NCBI RefSeq assembly: GCF_031877795.1
Contig: NC_133933.1
Location: forward strand, 25,820,029-25,884,028
Length of the DNA: 64,000 nucleotides
Direction of reading: 5' to 3'
Source: Strix aluco
Lineage: Eukaryota; Chordata; Aves; Strigiformes; Strigidae
Positions 1 through 12,600 of this stretch are shown piece by piece (the stretch's first letter is position 1; each line of letters starts with the position of its first letter). The translations under genes were made by a program, and so were the position numbers. Below the pieces are notes generated by a model, which saw only the letters and a list, made by a program, of their open reading frames with translations, was not told the DNA's origin and did not search any database.

Positions 1-3000
1 GGCCCAGCAGCCAGGAATCTCATATCTCCCTCAATTGCTTTTGTAACTGCTGCCTCACATTGTCACTAGTACTTGTATGAGTACATTGCAATTAATTATT
101 TCTTCATGTTCTCTGCCAGCTTCAGCATTTCACAGGGGTCTGTCAGATTCCAGCTCTGCCATTTCCTTTCTGAGTTGAAGAGAGCAAGACCTTATAACCC
201 CTCCTTGTGGAGAAGCCTCTAATCATCCTTACTGCCCTTCTCTCTACCATTCTAAATTACCTGTACTCTTTTTAAGATGCAACAAAATTTTAGATCCTGG
301 ATAAGTACCATTGTAGCAATAATAAAAATAACAGTATAATCCCTCTATTGCACTCTCTAGCTCTTTCACTCCACCTTTTTTCTCATTTTCATTTTCCATG
401 GAGACACATCCCCTACATTTTCCTTCCCAATTGTTGTGTGATGGGAGTGGGAGAGATAAAAGACATTGTCTGCTCTTCAGGTCTGCAATTGAAACAATAC
501 CCTAGAATATAAATAAGGGTATAGCACAATCAAAGTGTAAGATTAAAGGCTTATCTAACAAATGGTCATTAAAATATCTACACTTAAACAATGGATACTT
601 ACAAAGCCCCCCTCATTCCTTGCATGGTGAATAGGACCATTTCTGTGTACTTAATCAGAACACATTTTAAATCACACTGTATAGTATACTTTGTGGCAAT
701 ATGTGATGGCCAAAGTATATAAAATATGATGAAGTTAAGAAGTTGCAGCTGAACTAACAATATATTCTCCTGGAATGAGACATTGAATGAATTGTGGATA
801 GTTTTTGATAGCAAATTAAAGCTCTTATAAGAGGTCTGCTGCATTTATCTGCATTCTTCAGTCATAACCTTTTAAACAAATATTTGCAATTGTAAATATT
901 CCGGTAAATTTCCAAGGTATTAGCAAGTTAATGTGTCTCTTGCAATGACCAGTTAGGATAATGAATACAAACTTAAGATAACATTTCTCATCAGGAAGTA
1001 ATAATTTTATCTAGGTTTTTGGTGACAATAGCTATTTCTGTTTTGGGAGCAGTCATGTACATATGTTCGCATATATTTCTTCAAAGATTGGCAAAGTTGA
1101 TTTAGAGTCAGACACAGATTTTCCCAATAGAAAGGACACAGATTTCCATAATGGAAAAATAAGAAATTTTTTCCCCTCAAGTTTGTCTGAGGCAAAAATG
1201 CAAGATAAGAACCAAACAGTTTCCAACTGCCATATTGTATAATGAGCACTAATGAACAAAGAGAGAAGGTATGGTCTTGTAAACCATGCACAGACATTAA
1301 GCAGCAGATGTGACTTTTACCTTAGAGTTTGTCATTGAGTCATTCAGAAATTGAGCTAATCACTCTGGACTAGATTTCATAAAGTACCAGATGATTTCAC
1401 TTGTCTCATTTTTTCTGTGTGCACCATCAGAGAGGACCAAGGTTTGATATTAAAAAAATGCAGCTTCTGGAGAGCTCTCTTAAAGCTGTAGATTCTCTGA
1501 AAATCTGCAGAGCCTTTCCCAAGACCTTGATCAAGCAAACCCCTTTAGCCTATGTGTAAATATGTGATTGCTCTCTTCCAATGGCTGACTCAAAGGGGTT
1601 CACACTGCATAAACCACATTTATTCTGCTCCAGGGCCTAGGGTAGCCATGGGTTGCCCTGGAAGCAGCTTTCCACCTACCTTTCACCTTCCGCTTCCTGC
1701 CTTGAGCCCTCCCAAGCATGCAGAAAATGTCTTGTAGTTTTCACCCAACTGGAAAATTTTGGGGTGTTATTTGGGAGTTGGCCAACTCTTGCCTGTGATC
1801 TTTTATCAGTCACTTTCTTTAACATTAGCTGTAGGATTTCTGTGCTTCATTTCCCCTAGAAGGGAATGTAATATTGGCCAGCTTCACATCCTATGCAAAA
1901 TTCAGTTAGTGCTTGGACAGCTTTTTGAGGTCCAGAGACGAAAAATACGCAGCAATGCAAAGGCTTATCAGATGGCTACAGCATCGGAATATAATTATTC
2001 AACTTGAAATTCAGCTATAAAGAAGCATGTTGGTAGAGAGAGGGTAAATACACTTGCATGAAATCCGAACCCATTCAACTTTTTCAGTTCAGATTATATT
2101 AACCGCTTCCCTTTCCTGAGTCCTCCTTCCTCCCATGCATCAACCTCAGGCCAAATTTGTTGTTCACTTGTGCCCATGCAAAGGGCTTCTCTAATGCTGC
2201 TTTACCAGTTAAGACTGTTCTTATTCATTTTCTTATTTTTTACTTTCTTTGTGAAAAATATTTCCTCCTTCACTCTGGGTGCACTCAGGGAGGTAGCAGT
2301 TAAAACTTGATGCAGCAGGCTATTTCTCTGTTTTATCAGATCAAAACCCATCTCTCACTGAAGAATCGTATTTGCAGTCTCTCATTACCATGGTGATTAA
2401 TTGCTGCAGGCATAACAAAGACTCGCACAAAGTTTTAGCTATATCCATAATTAATCCTGCTTTTCATCACCCCTGGCTTCACCTACTTTCCTGCAGTTCG
2501 ATTCACAGACAATATTCTGCACAAGTGAGCAGACACCTATCTACTACCACAATAATTACACCTCTTCTGTGTCTGAGGAGGCATTTCAGAGCCCCTTTTG
2601 CAATAAAAGCAGAAGTATTAAACTTGAAGGAAGGAAAAGCACTCTTCCTCGCCGTCTGTAGTCCTGGAAGCCTGAGAACTGGTGCCTGTTCTCAGTGTGT
2701 CTTCCCTTATGAAAATTTCAAAAAAAAATAGAAGAAAGATCTAGTTACTGGGATTCTGATCCAGATCAGAAGTGAGTTGCAAACTACAGCTGGTGAAAAT
2801 TTTTCTATTTCATGTATAAACATAAATGGAAAATGACAACAGTCTTTCAACATATTTTTTTGTACTCTTCCACAAGCCCTGTGGCTGGCTATATCGTGTG
2901 TGTGCATATATGTTTTTATATACATATATATAAAACAGCACTTTTAAACAAAATTCTTCTCTTTCTTTTTAATCTAGACCCATGGAAACTAGCTAAGCTG

Positions 3001-6000
3001 TTAATGGACAGCTCTTAATACAGCTCAAGAAGATAAGACCTCTGATGGCCTTCCAGAGAGCTGGGAGATAACTGAAGTTAAAAAGAAAGGCTCCATATCT
3101 CATGGATGGGATCCAGAGTCCAGGGTCTTGTTTTGCCTCCTAGCTCCCAGCTCTCACAGGTCGAGCCCCTGGCCCACCCCGTGCATTGAGCTCACTCCTG
3201 CTGAGAGTGGCTGGCTTGTGGTATCCCATCTCCACAGCGTCCCCTGAGAGATCTGGTCAGACCAACAGTGAGTTCCATCAGGTATCTGAGGAGATCAAGG
3301 CTGTATCTGACCATGTAAACAATAAAAACCAACAGTGCAAGGATCCAGATTTGCCTCCTTCCTGCCCTGGCTTGAGAAGCACCTGGGGGATAATTTCACA
3401 CCTGCGCTTGTGTCTCAGCCCCTGCTATATCTCCAGTAGTGCTGACTGTATTAAACAAAGTCCTTTCTATCCCAGCCAGATGCCCCTCTCCTTCTCAGCA
3501 TCATCTGCCATGCTGACATCCCTGAAATCCTTCCTGACTTTCTGCATTTTCTCTCTCACTCTCTTTCTCTTTGGGCAAGTGTGAAGACCCCCAAAAGTGA
3601 TTGGTGAGGAACCATCCTCCTGTCACAACCAGCTGGTGCTAATGCTACGCAGTCTCCCCAGCTCCCTGTAACTCCCCGGGTCGCTGGTAGCCCCTCTGTA
3701 CCACAGCCCAGGCTCCTTCCAAATAAAGCAGGAGAAATGCAAATATGCCCTGTGTGGCACCTCTGCACACAGCTGCAGGGCCCTGGAACACAGTTTGGGA
3801 GAGATGCCCTAGTGCAAGACATGAAAGGAGCCTCCTGCCTTGTCTGCTGGCAGCTCCCATCTTGACCCCTACCACGCCACATCTTCCTGGGGTGGCCCCG
3901 GGGCTCTGCCTGCCTCCCTCGTGGCCTGGCAACCCCACGGCAGCCCCACGGCAGGTCGGGGAACCTGCTGCCCTCCCACAGGACCCAGCTGTGGTGCCCA
4001 TACCCACCTCAGGTGCCAGAACAGTGCAGGCAGGTGTCCTCAGCCCCCACGCCCTCCAGACACCCGCTTATGACATGAACATCACAAAAGCAAGAACCAG
4101 CTTTTTCCACACCAAAATTAAAAAGTACATAAGACTGACTGAGAAGCTGTGAGATTGTTATAACAGGAAATACATTAGGGGTGTTTTCATTTGCTCTCTG
4201 GGTTTCCATCATTCCTGGTTATCTTTCCAAGCTTTGTGTTGCAAGAACAAGGATTACAAACCTTTTCTTTCTCCTGTACAGCTGAAGTTGTCACATAAAT
4301 GTCGTTCCAGGAGCTGGAGCTTTAGGAAAAGAATGTCAAGCATCCCCAATAAAATTATGAATGTCAGCAACACTCTTTATACTTATGAAAACCTTAGTGA
4401 GTCCCAGCAATGAATAAAGATGGAGCTAAGACAACAACGAGACCTGAGAAATACAGGCTTGACCCTTTAATTTGCCACAGGATTTCTGTATCATCTCAGG
4501 GAAGTGGATCCTGCTTGGTTTCACTGAAGTTGTTGAGTCCACTTAGTGTGGCAATGCCAGGAAAAGAGTGCTCAGCATCTTGCAGGACGGAGCCCTCTGT
4601 GCTTCAGTGTCCTATATGTAAACCACAGATGAAGTTATTTCTTCTGTCCTTCTCTCCAGCAGCAGGGTGTTCTCTGCAGCAGGGATTTTTCCCATGAACT
4701 TGACACGCGCTCAGAAAACATTCAGTAGCTATTAACCATAATTAATCCTCTGCATTAATTTCTGCACCATCATTACTCTGAAGGGGTAACGTTTTGGTGC
4801 ATAGAAAAACTATATACGTTGAAAAAGCACCAAATATTGACATTGTTATATTTCAGGGACCGTGTGGGGACTGTGTACCTGGAGGATCCCCCATGCAGCA
4901 AAGCAGCCAGTGATACGAAACTGAAAAAAACATGATTTGCTAATTTAGAACTAATAATTAAAAGGGCCTGTCAAGGAGCCAAGCTTCCTCAGCATGTGTT
5001 TAACATTACTTCTGAGAAGGTCATTGCTGGCTTCTCCAGGAAGGGAGTTCCGGAGAGGGTACAGTAAGTGCATGGAGTTTAAATGAGCAGCCTCGGCGCA
5101 GACATTTCACAGTCTTCAGGGATGCACAAACAATTCTGCCTCAGCAGCGCAGAAACAATGCCCTGTATTCACAAAGACTACAGGAACTTCAATATTGTGT
5201 GGAGGGGAGGTGGGGGTGAGGGAAGTCTTGAAATGCGGATAAATTGGTATTCACCAAGTGCCATTCCTTAATTTACAACAGTCTTTAACTTCGGAGGCAA
5301 TTGCCAAGGTGCTCATAAAAAGAGAAATGATGAATATTCAGGATGTCTTCTGAATCCATTAGGCAACTGAGGATGAGGTCTCCATATGTATAACTTCGGC
5401 TGTTTTCACATGCTGGTAGAGAGAGTGCCAAGATGGCGTCAGGAAGAAAAATGGCTCCTTAAGTTGCCAATGGGGAGAGAGGGAAGGAAAAAAAAAAAAA
5501 AAAGCGTATATCAAGTGCATGGAAATGAAAATTTGTTTAAGTACAGTAACTCAACCTAAATGTGCACTGCATGGCACGGCATGAACCTGGCTCTCAGAGC
5601 TATCTGGCACAGTCAGCTTTGTGGACAGGTGTGCATAGGATCACTGTTAAGTTAAAAGCAGTCACTGAAGAGTTTTCTTTTTCCACACCATCCCCTCCAA
5701 GGGTCTCAGGGAGCCTGGGTGAATTCAGCCTCAGGACAAGAAAAGGTTCAGGCTAGACCAAGAAGAGGAAAAGCTCAACCTACAGAGGCCAGGAGAAGCA
5801 CTAAGTGTCTGGCCCTGAGTGAGGTGCAAGCTGGTGATGGAACAGGCTTTCTCCTTCATCCTCATCCCCAACTCCCCATTTCCCTCCTTGACAATCTTTA
5901 CCAACATCCTAGATAAGGTAGACGAGGCGCTTACAACTGCAGTCTGTAACTGATGAGGAAAACATGCTGTCCAGCTCTTACATCCCAGAAAATAATGTCT

Positions 6001-9000
6001 CCTGGATACCATGAATCATGGAGGATCACAGGCCATTAATCACCAAAGGGTGGAAGGGACGAGTTTAAAGTCATGTACCAAAACCAGCCATTTCTCTGGG
6101 GAATCTCAGACCTGGCATGATTCATTTTGCTTTCTCAGGGAGGAATCGCAAGGATTAGAAGAATAAATAATGCCACAGTGTCCTGAGTTCAGCGGGTAGT
6201 GAGGCCAAGTGTCCTGTTGAGAAGAGGAGGTTTTGGTCACAGGAAGTGCATATTGCCACTGCAGGCATGGGGTTGCGTAACAATGACACTTCTCTGGTCC
6301 CAGAGTCAGCGTAGCCACCAGGTCTTCCCTGAAAAACTGTACAGAATCACTGGGATTTGTAGGCAAAGCAGAAGGGTGACAGCCTTCATTCTCCCTGTCT
6401 CTTGGTGTTGTTGGTATCCTGATTTGGTGACAACTCAAGTTTGCAGCCTGTGTCTGGAACCACTCTGGGTGCTTGTGTGATGGGGCATCCCAAATGCAGC
6501 TTTTTAGAAGGAAGGGGCTATCCCCTGCAAGGCCGCATTGCCTATGAGCAAAGGGCACATTTTAGTTGCCTGCCTTTCCAGGCATGATTGTAAAATGTGG
6601 TGGGCACAGTGGGGACACACGGAGAGGTCTCAGTGGGGAAGAACTTCATGAATTTTAGTAGTCCTTGTTGCTGGCCTTTAAGCAAGTTAAGAGCCAGCAG
6701 CTGGTGACCAGAGAGTGCATGAAGGTCTACCACAGGTACCAGGTCATCACAGATCCATATACTCAGCTCAGGGACCTTCAAGTGTGTGACTTATCCCTCT
6801 CCTGCTCCTAAGTATGGATGTGGGAAGAAGGATGTACCTCACACCTGAAAGATGTACTACCTGCCTATCAAGAATGATTAGATTATATTCATGGCTAGTT
6901 TAGTTGCTTATGTAGCTGTTGGTATTGTTTCATGTTTTTTCCATGTTTTAAGCTTTTTCCACATCAATCTCCCATCCACTTTAAATAAAAAATGCCGATA
7001 CACCTGGAGCAGAAGAAGGAGTTGACTTAGTAAAGACAAATACAATCCATCAGACTCACAGATTATCTGGCCACAGAGTTTGAGTTCAGTTCAGAGTTGA
7101 GTTTTCCACTCTTTGCAATTGTTTACAGGACACTTTGCGTCCACACAGCTCAGCTTTTTAGGGTGTTTTTTTTCTTTTTAGAACTGTTTTTTCCTACCAA
7201 TCACTCATTATTTTGCATATGGGACTCATCACCGATTCTGGTCAGGCTGTTCCTAATCTGTGATGAAATGAGTGAAACACGATACATGAGAGAGGGGACT
7301 TCCATGGTTAATCCCCAACATTTACACTCACACACGGGTACCTTGACCACATGCAAGCATGGGCATTGGCAAGAACAATGAGAACATGGCAATAGCCTGA
7401 GCAGACCCCCATATGAGTGTTTTCAGGAAGCTGTCAAAAAGGAGGAGAGTGGTAGAAACACACTGAGTCCAGAGTGTTTCATAGAATTGTTCCATGGACA
7501 TGTTCCACAATTGTCTTTCCTCGCTGTGCGCTCAGCTGCAATCACCAGGAGTGCACAGGGGCATGGGCAACACGAGCACATGCTTTTCCCACTGCTTCTA
7601 AGGTTAATGTGAATAATGTTGCACAGTCTGTTATTGTGGAAATACCAGCAATCATCCTGCAAAAGCAAACCAAAGAATTATAGCTAAACATTAATAAGAA
7701 GGGACCAAACAAAGCATCTCAAAGATTTCAGAATAACACCACCACAGTGACTAGCAGGATGAAATAGCTCCAAACGAGTTTTCCCTGATCTACTGTCAGC
7801 AATCATCCCTTATGCAGCACTCTGAGGAGTTCAGCAATACAGCACGGGCTGGGCTCGCAGCACAGAGGCTGCACTGAGACATACAGTTCAGCCGGTGAGC
7901 TCCAGTCTGTCAGTGGCGTGATTAGCCATGGTCTGAGAAGGTAGCCAGCAGTGTCTGCATTCCAGACCACAACTAAGAGTGTCTTTCACAGTTCATTGCA
8001 TTGCAATGAAAATTAATTTTCCTTCATCATTTTATTCTTGTGAAAAAAGAAAAAAAAAAAGAGAGAGAGACTTAATAGGATGGAAAACCCACAGGGCACT
8101 TAGCCGAAGGAGCTCTCTGAAAGAGGCTCTAAAGATGGAAGTCTTGTCTGTCATCTCAGCTGCTAAGTAATACTAGTGGTGGGACTCTTGGAAAAATTAG
8201 TACAAATTGCATTGCAGAAAGGACTGCTGCAGAGATGTTTCTGTGTAGTTTTATGGTTGCGGTGAAGACCAGTGGGCGTTAGACTTGTCTTCAGGGGTAT
8301 AATTTGGGTAAATCTCAACTTTCAAGTCTTCAATCCCTGAACTTAAAAGGCAGATTCCCCACTAACCACTGCCCTGCTTCCAGCTCTTGCACTTACAACA
8401 CTGTGTGCAGGTATTTGTGCCACCAAAAATCATGGCAGCTCTTCCAGAAGTATCTGTATCCAGAATGGTTGGGTACATATTTTGGATGCTATGATGACTT
8501 TCCCAGGCCTTTCTTCCTGAGGTAAAGTGAAGAGCACCACTTGGAAACAGAACCTCTGATACTTTCCCCTTGTTATGAATACAAGGTTCATCTCTTTTTC
8601 TCCTTTTTTCCATCAAGAAAAGTAGCATTTCATATGAGTTATTGCACATGTTGGATGTTGACAGTTAGGACCAGACTATCATCCTATTACCTGTGTATTC
8701 TTTAGCATCTATTGTCACAGTTCAGGACATTCACAGCTCCAGTTCTATGGAGTCATTTCTTATGGTTACCTACAACCAAGTGCAATGAAAAGGCCCAGAA
8801 CACTTACAGATTACCAGTGCTGATGTGGTATCCATCATTTTCATTCCTCTTTCATGGGAGATTCAGGTCCGGGTATTGGTAGGAAGGAGAGCGTAGAACT
8901 CCAACATGAGCAGAATGAGAGGCCTGAAGTTCTCTGCATTTCTACTCAACACCAACTGCAGCAGTGGAGACTTTGCACATTGTCATGTCAAAGTACTTTG

Positions 9001-9374
9001 GCACTGACCACATCTCAGGAAGAGTTAGCGATTTATGCCTCATGATCTTCCATGACCATTCCCCTTTCCATGCCTCGGTTGATTTTACTCCAAACAAAGA
9101 AACATTTTAGAGTCAACTGCAGAGAACCCTCTGAACTGCTTTGCGTGGATGAAGGGCTAATGGTGACACTGATGGTATTTGAATCTCTGAATTTGTCCTG
9201 TTTAGAACAAATGGCTTATTAGATGACAAAGTCATCTATTCAAATGCAATGAGCTTAAGCTTTTTCTTTCTTCTAGCAGCATAACTTCATTCACTTCAAT
9301 GGAATTGCATTTGGTTTACACAGGTGTGAGAGGGAAATCAAGTAGCATATAGAAATGTTTTCTTTTGAAATATT
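1..9374. other. Intergenic, no gene supported
   Basis: This AT-rich stretch has no reading frame with recognisable protein features, and no splice-linked frames stand out on either strand. It contains an A-run at 5488-5503, a short A-run followed by a GA run near 8045-8069, a near-palindrome around ACCATGGT at 2384-2397, and a cluster of TAAT/ATTA cores at 4730-4776. A YY1-like AAGATGGCGTC lies near 5431. The shortest convincing reading is gene-desert DNA with possible regulatory elements. Non-coding RNA genes cannot be excluded from sequence alone. Confidence 0.6.
4730..4776. promoter_or_regulatory. Cluster of homeodomain TAAT/ATTA cores
   Basis: Within about 47 bases there are five ATTA/TAAT cores: ATTAACC, TAATTAAT, ATTAATT and a final ATTAC. 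They are separated by mixed sequence, so this is not a simple AT repeat. Another group (CTAATTTAG, CTAATAATTA) follows at about 4938-4962. Homeodomain proteins bind TAAT cores, so the region is a candidate enhancer. AT-rich DNA also produces such clusters by chance, hence the low confidence. Confidence 0.2.
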
Positions 9375-9665
9375 TTAGGAGAAGAGGGGTAAAAAATCTG
9401 CTTTTAGACCAATGCAAACATTTTCATGGAAATTTTCATTAGGGTTAAAATTTTCTGGACAAAAACTGGAAATGATTTTTTTTTTCCCCTGTAAAATAGT
9501 TTGATTTTCAAAAATCCCACAAACATTTAAATGGAAATCTAAATATTTTCACAAAAACTTTAATTGTATTTTTAAAGCTTTGGGTTTCCATTTTTTTATC
9601 AAAAATACTTAGACAAACTAATATATTTTTTCAAAATTTCCCATAACAGATTTTTTTAAACAACT
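9375..9665. repeat. Degenerate A/T-rich repeat-like stretch
   Basis: The stretch repeatedly uses variants of GGAAATTTTCAT, AAATTTTC and TTTTTCAAAA in both orientations, with long T-runs at 9477-9485. Both-strand similarity of this kind resembles degenerate palindromic repeats seen in sauropsid genomes. It could equally be ordinary low-complexity DNA. No terminal repeats or target-site duplications were recognised. Confidence 0.3.
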
Positions 9666-12600
9666 TTAATAGAAAGACTAAAAGGACTATGACTATGAAA
9701 CCAATAAAAAACTGTCACAACTGAGCCTGACAAACTAACTGTGGAGGTCAACATACATGAAACTTGGGATAAACATGTGTTGTTTTATCTATAGGTTTAA
9801 GATATTTCTGCTAACACACTTCATAGAGGGGCAGGTGAAGGGCAAGGGGAAGGTTTTCCCTGAATTTAGATTTTATAAAACTCACATAAAACTAAGAAGG
9901 AAATTAAAGGAGAACGGAGGGAGATGTAGTAAAAACAAAAAGGGATTACAAGCAATAGCCATCTCTGTACATTTTGAGCCTCCTCAAGATATTGATGTCC
10001 CTAGTATGATATACTGAAGAATCATCTAGCCCATGGGTTCCAAAACTGGGACACATACCCTGATGTCGGATGAGATCATGCCAAGTGAGACACAGACAGA
10101 CCATGGCCACACATGCAATTGTAAAATTCTGTGTTCTGCAGCTGAAAGTTCAATATACGGATATGTGGTTGCCCAGGATAAATTCCCAGAACTTCAGTGC
10201 TCACTTTGTCCAAAATAATTGGAAACCTCTGATCCAGCTACTGTATATATTTGAACACTGTAATGGGGATACTCTGGAACTGAGTAAGCAGGGCAGTAGT
10301 CAAACGTAGGTCTCTTTTTCATTTTTCACAGCAACTAGCAATCTGAATAGATGCCTTCATTTAAACAGTGATTCAACAAGGCAAAGTGCTGATGTTTCAT
10401 TCACCTAATGGTAATGCCACTGCCTTATAATACAGAGGAATAAAGAGTGAAATTCATAAAATAAAAAATAAAGCCCTGAATGGAGGCCTGAAGACATGAT
10501 TTTCAAAACCAGCTCTTCCAAATGTGAGAAGGAAGTTGTGACTCTTTTGTTCATGAGCCATTTCTCTAGAAAGACCATAAGAATTAATTATGGTGAAATG
10601 AGAAAGCACAGTTTCACAAGGACAACAGAGGGCCCATTCTGAAGAGGGATCAGTCCTACAGGGCTTTAAAAATATGGTTCATGAAAAAAGAAAAGAAGAG
10701 GAAGAGGACACCTGTACAGTCTCAACCTAAGACTCAATTGCTCCATCACAATCCTATTTGCACTTGGCTTGCTACCCAGCGTTGGCCAGGATATGCAGGC
10801 ACACTGCCAGCTATCAGCGAGCAACACTGGCTGACTGTGGTGGGGACCAAAGACACCCCAAACTTCTTAGACATACCTGTCAGGAATGAGAGGTGACTGA
10901 ATTTGTTACACAACATCTTCCCCTGGTCATACCAGGTTGGGGGTAACTAGAATTTAAGTGATCTCACAAGCTACAGGCTGAGTGAATGTAAGAGAAATAA
11001 GAGCAGGTAGAAACCATTTGGACAAGAGTTAAAAATAAACCAGAGAGTGTGGATTTACTGTGTTGTATACCCGACAAACAATTTTTAATAATATAAGATT
11101 TATAACATGCTGTAATATTCCTGAAAATTTTGTAACATCATCCCAAGAGGCAGGCCATGACTTCTTTGCTTGCATTAGATTGGCCATAGCAAAGAGCACT
11201 GAAATCATCATTTATGTTTAAAAAAAAAAAAATATGGGGAAGAAACTGAAAAGGAAAGAGAGGAAATGAGAGTCATCACACCATATCTGTCCCAGAAGAA
11301 TGAAAATCCAGAAGCTGCTTTCTTTCAGGTGAAAGAACCAGGAAGGAAGTTTTCAGCAAAATAGGACAGCAAAAGGGAGGTCAGGCTTCCCTCTGAGCAA
11401 AGAGGGAGAATTTCTTTCATGGGGTTGCTGTCTGAGTCTAACAGGAAAAGACTTAAGAGGTTACATCTGCTAGGGTTCCCCAAGAGATTGCCCTTCAGCC
11501 ATCTACACAAGGAGACATGTTTCCCCTGTCAGACAAGAGTATAACAAGGTCTAGTGACTACAAGATGAAACCAGCAGAAGTAAACCACACCAGTTATAAC
11601 AGGGAGTGCTTTCAGCAACCTCCCTAGATGCATGGCAGTTTTTTACATAATGTGAGGCCTCTGAATCAAGTCAACATATTTTCAAAGGTAATTTTTAACT
11701 TAATCTAAAGGTACAAATTTTTATGCAGCGGTTATTAAATTAAAACCCATGGCCTTTATCTGACAGGCATTTAAACTAGATATATAAACTTTTCTTCTGC
11801 CTTAAAATCTATAAAGTTGCAGAGGAACAAAGTTTATGTTGTTGTCCTTTTGCAAAAATTGTCATAATTATCCTTCTTTCACAAGAAAATTTCAAAGCAT
11901 TTTATGAAACATTAATAAGCGTCTTCAAAACAGACAGCTGAGGGAAAGTCTGAGTCTCTCGAAACAATGTCTTCTCCTATGAACTGTTGATGCAATTCAG
12001 GAGCACTTAGTCTGCAGAAGCACAAATACATTTTAACATAACAACCAGGAATAGCCACCAAAGTGTTCTGTTTTATTCCAGTCTCCTGAAGGAAGTAGAA
12101 AAGAGACAAAGATATTCAAAATAAATGGCAGAAATAAATGGGAACAAAGGAAAAGAAATTAAAAGATTCAGCTTTTTTGGTAGAAAAAGGACATGGCTAA
12201 GATCTGAGTTCTCTTCATGCATAATCCAAGAATCCAAAGGATTGCAGTGGACAGGAGACATGACTAATTCAAAATTAGTCAGGGAAAACATTCTTTTACT
12301 GCAAAGTCCATTGCCAGTGCAGGGCTGGCAGATTCTCAGGGTTCAGTGGAAGAATCAGTTAATCTCAAGTTCTCTTCCAAACTCTACGTGTGTGAAGTCT
12401 CCAGTTGGTATATATACATGCACAGGTCATGCAAGTCTATAATCCTATAGGTGGCAATAGCTGGTGGAACAAGGTTGCACATTCAATGGGTCTGTGACCC
12501 CCTCACTCACAGAAGTCTTAGTAGCCCTGCTTGCTTTGGCCTCCTTTCTACAGGCCAGACTAGCTCCATGCCACAAAGCTATTTCAGTGATCCACTCACA

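Noticed and set aside
2490..2515. AGTTCGATTCAC resembling a tRNA B box
   Set aside because: No pairing acceptor stem, anticodon arm or A box at the right spacing was found.
7470..7515. ATAGAATTGTTCC..ACAATTG considered as a CR1 tail or hairpin
   Set aside because: The rest of the CR1 3' end is missing and the arms do not match well.
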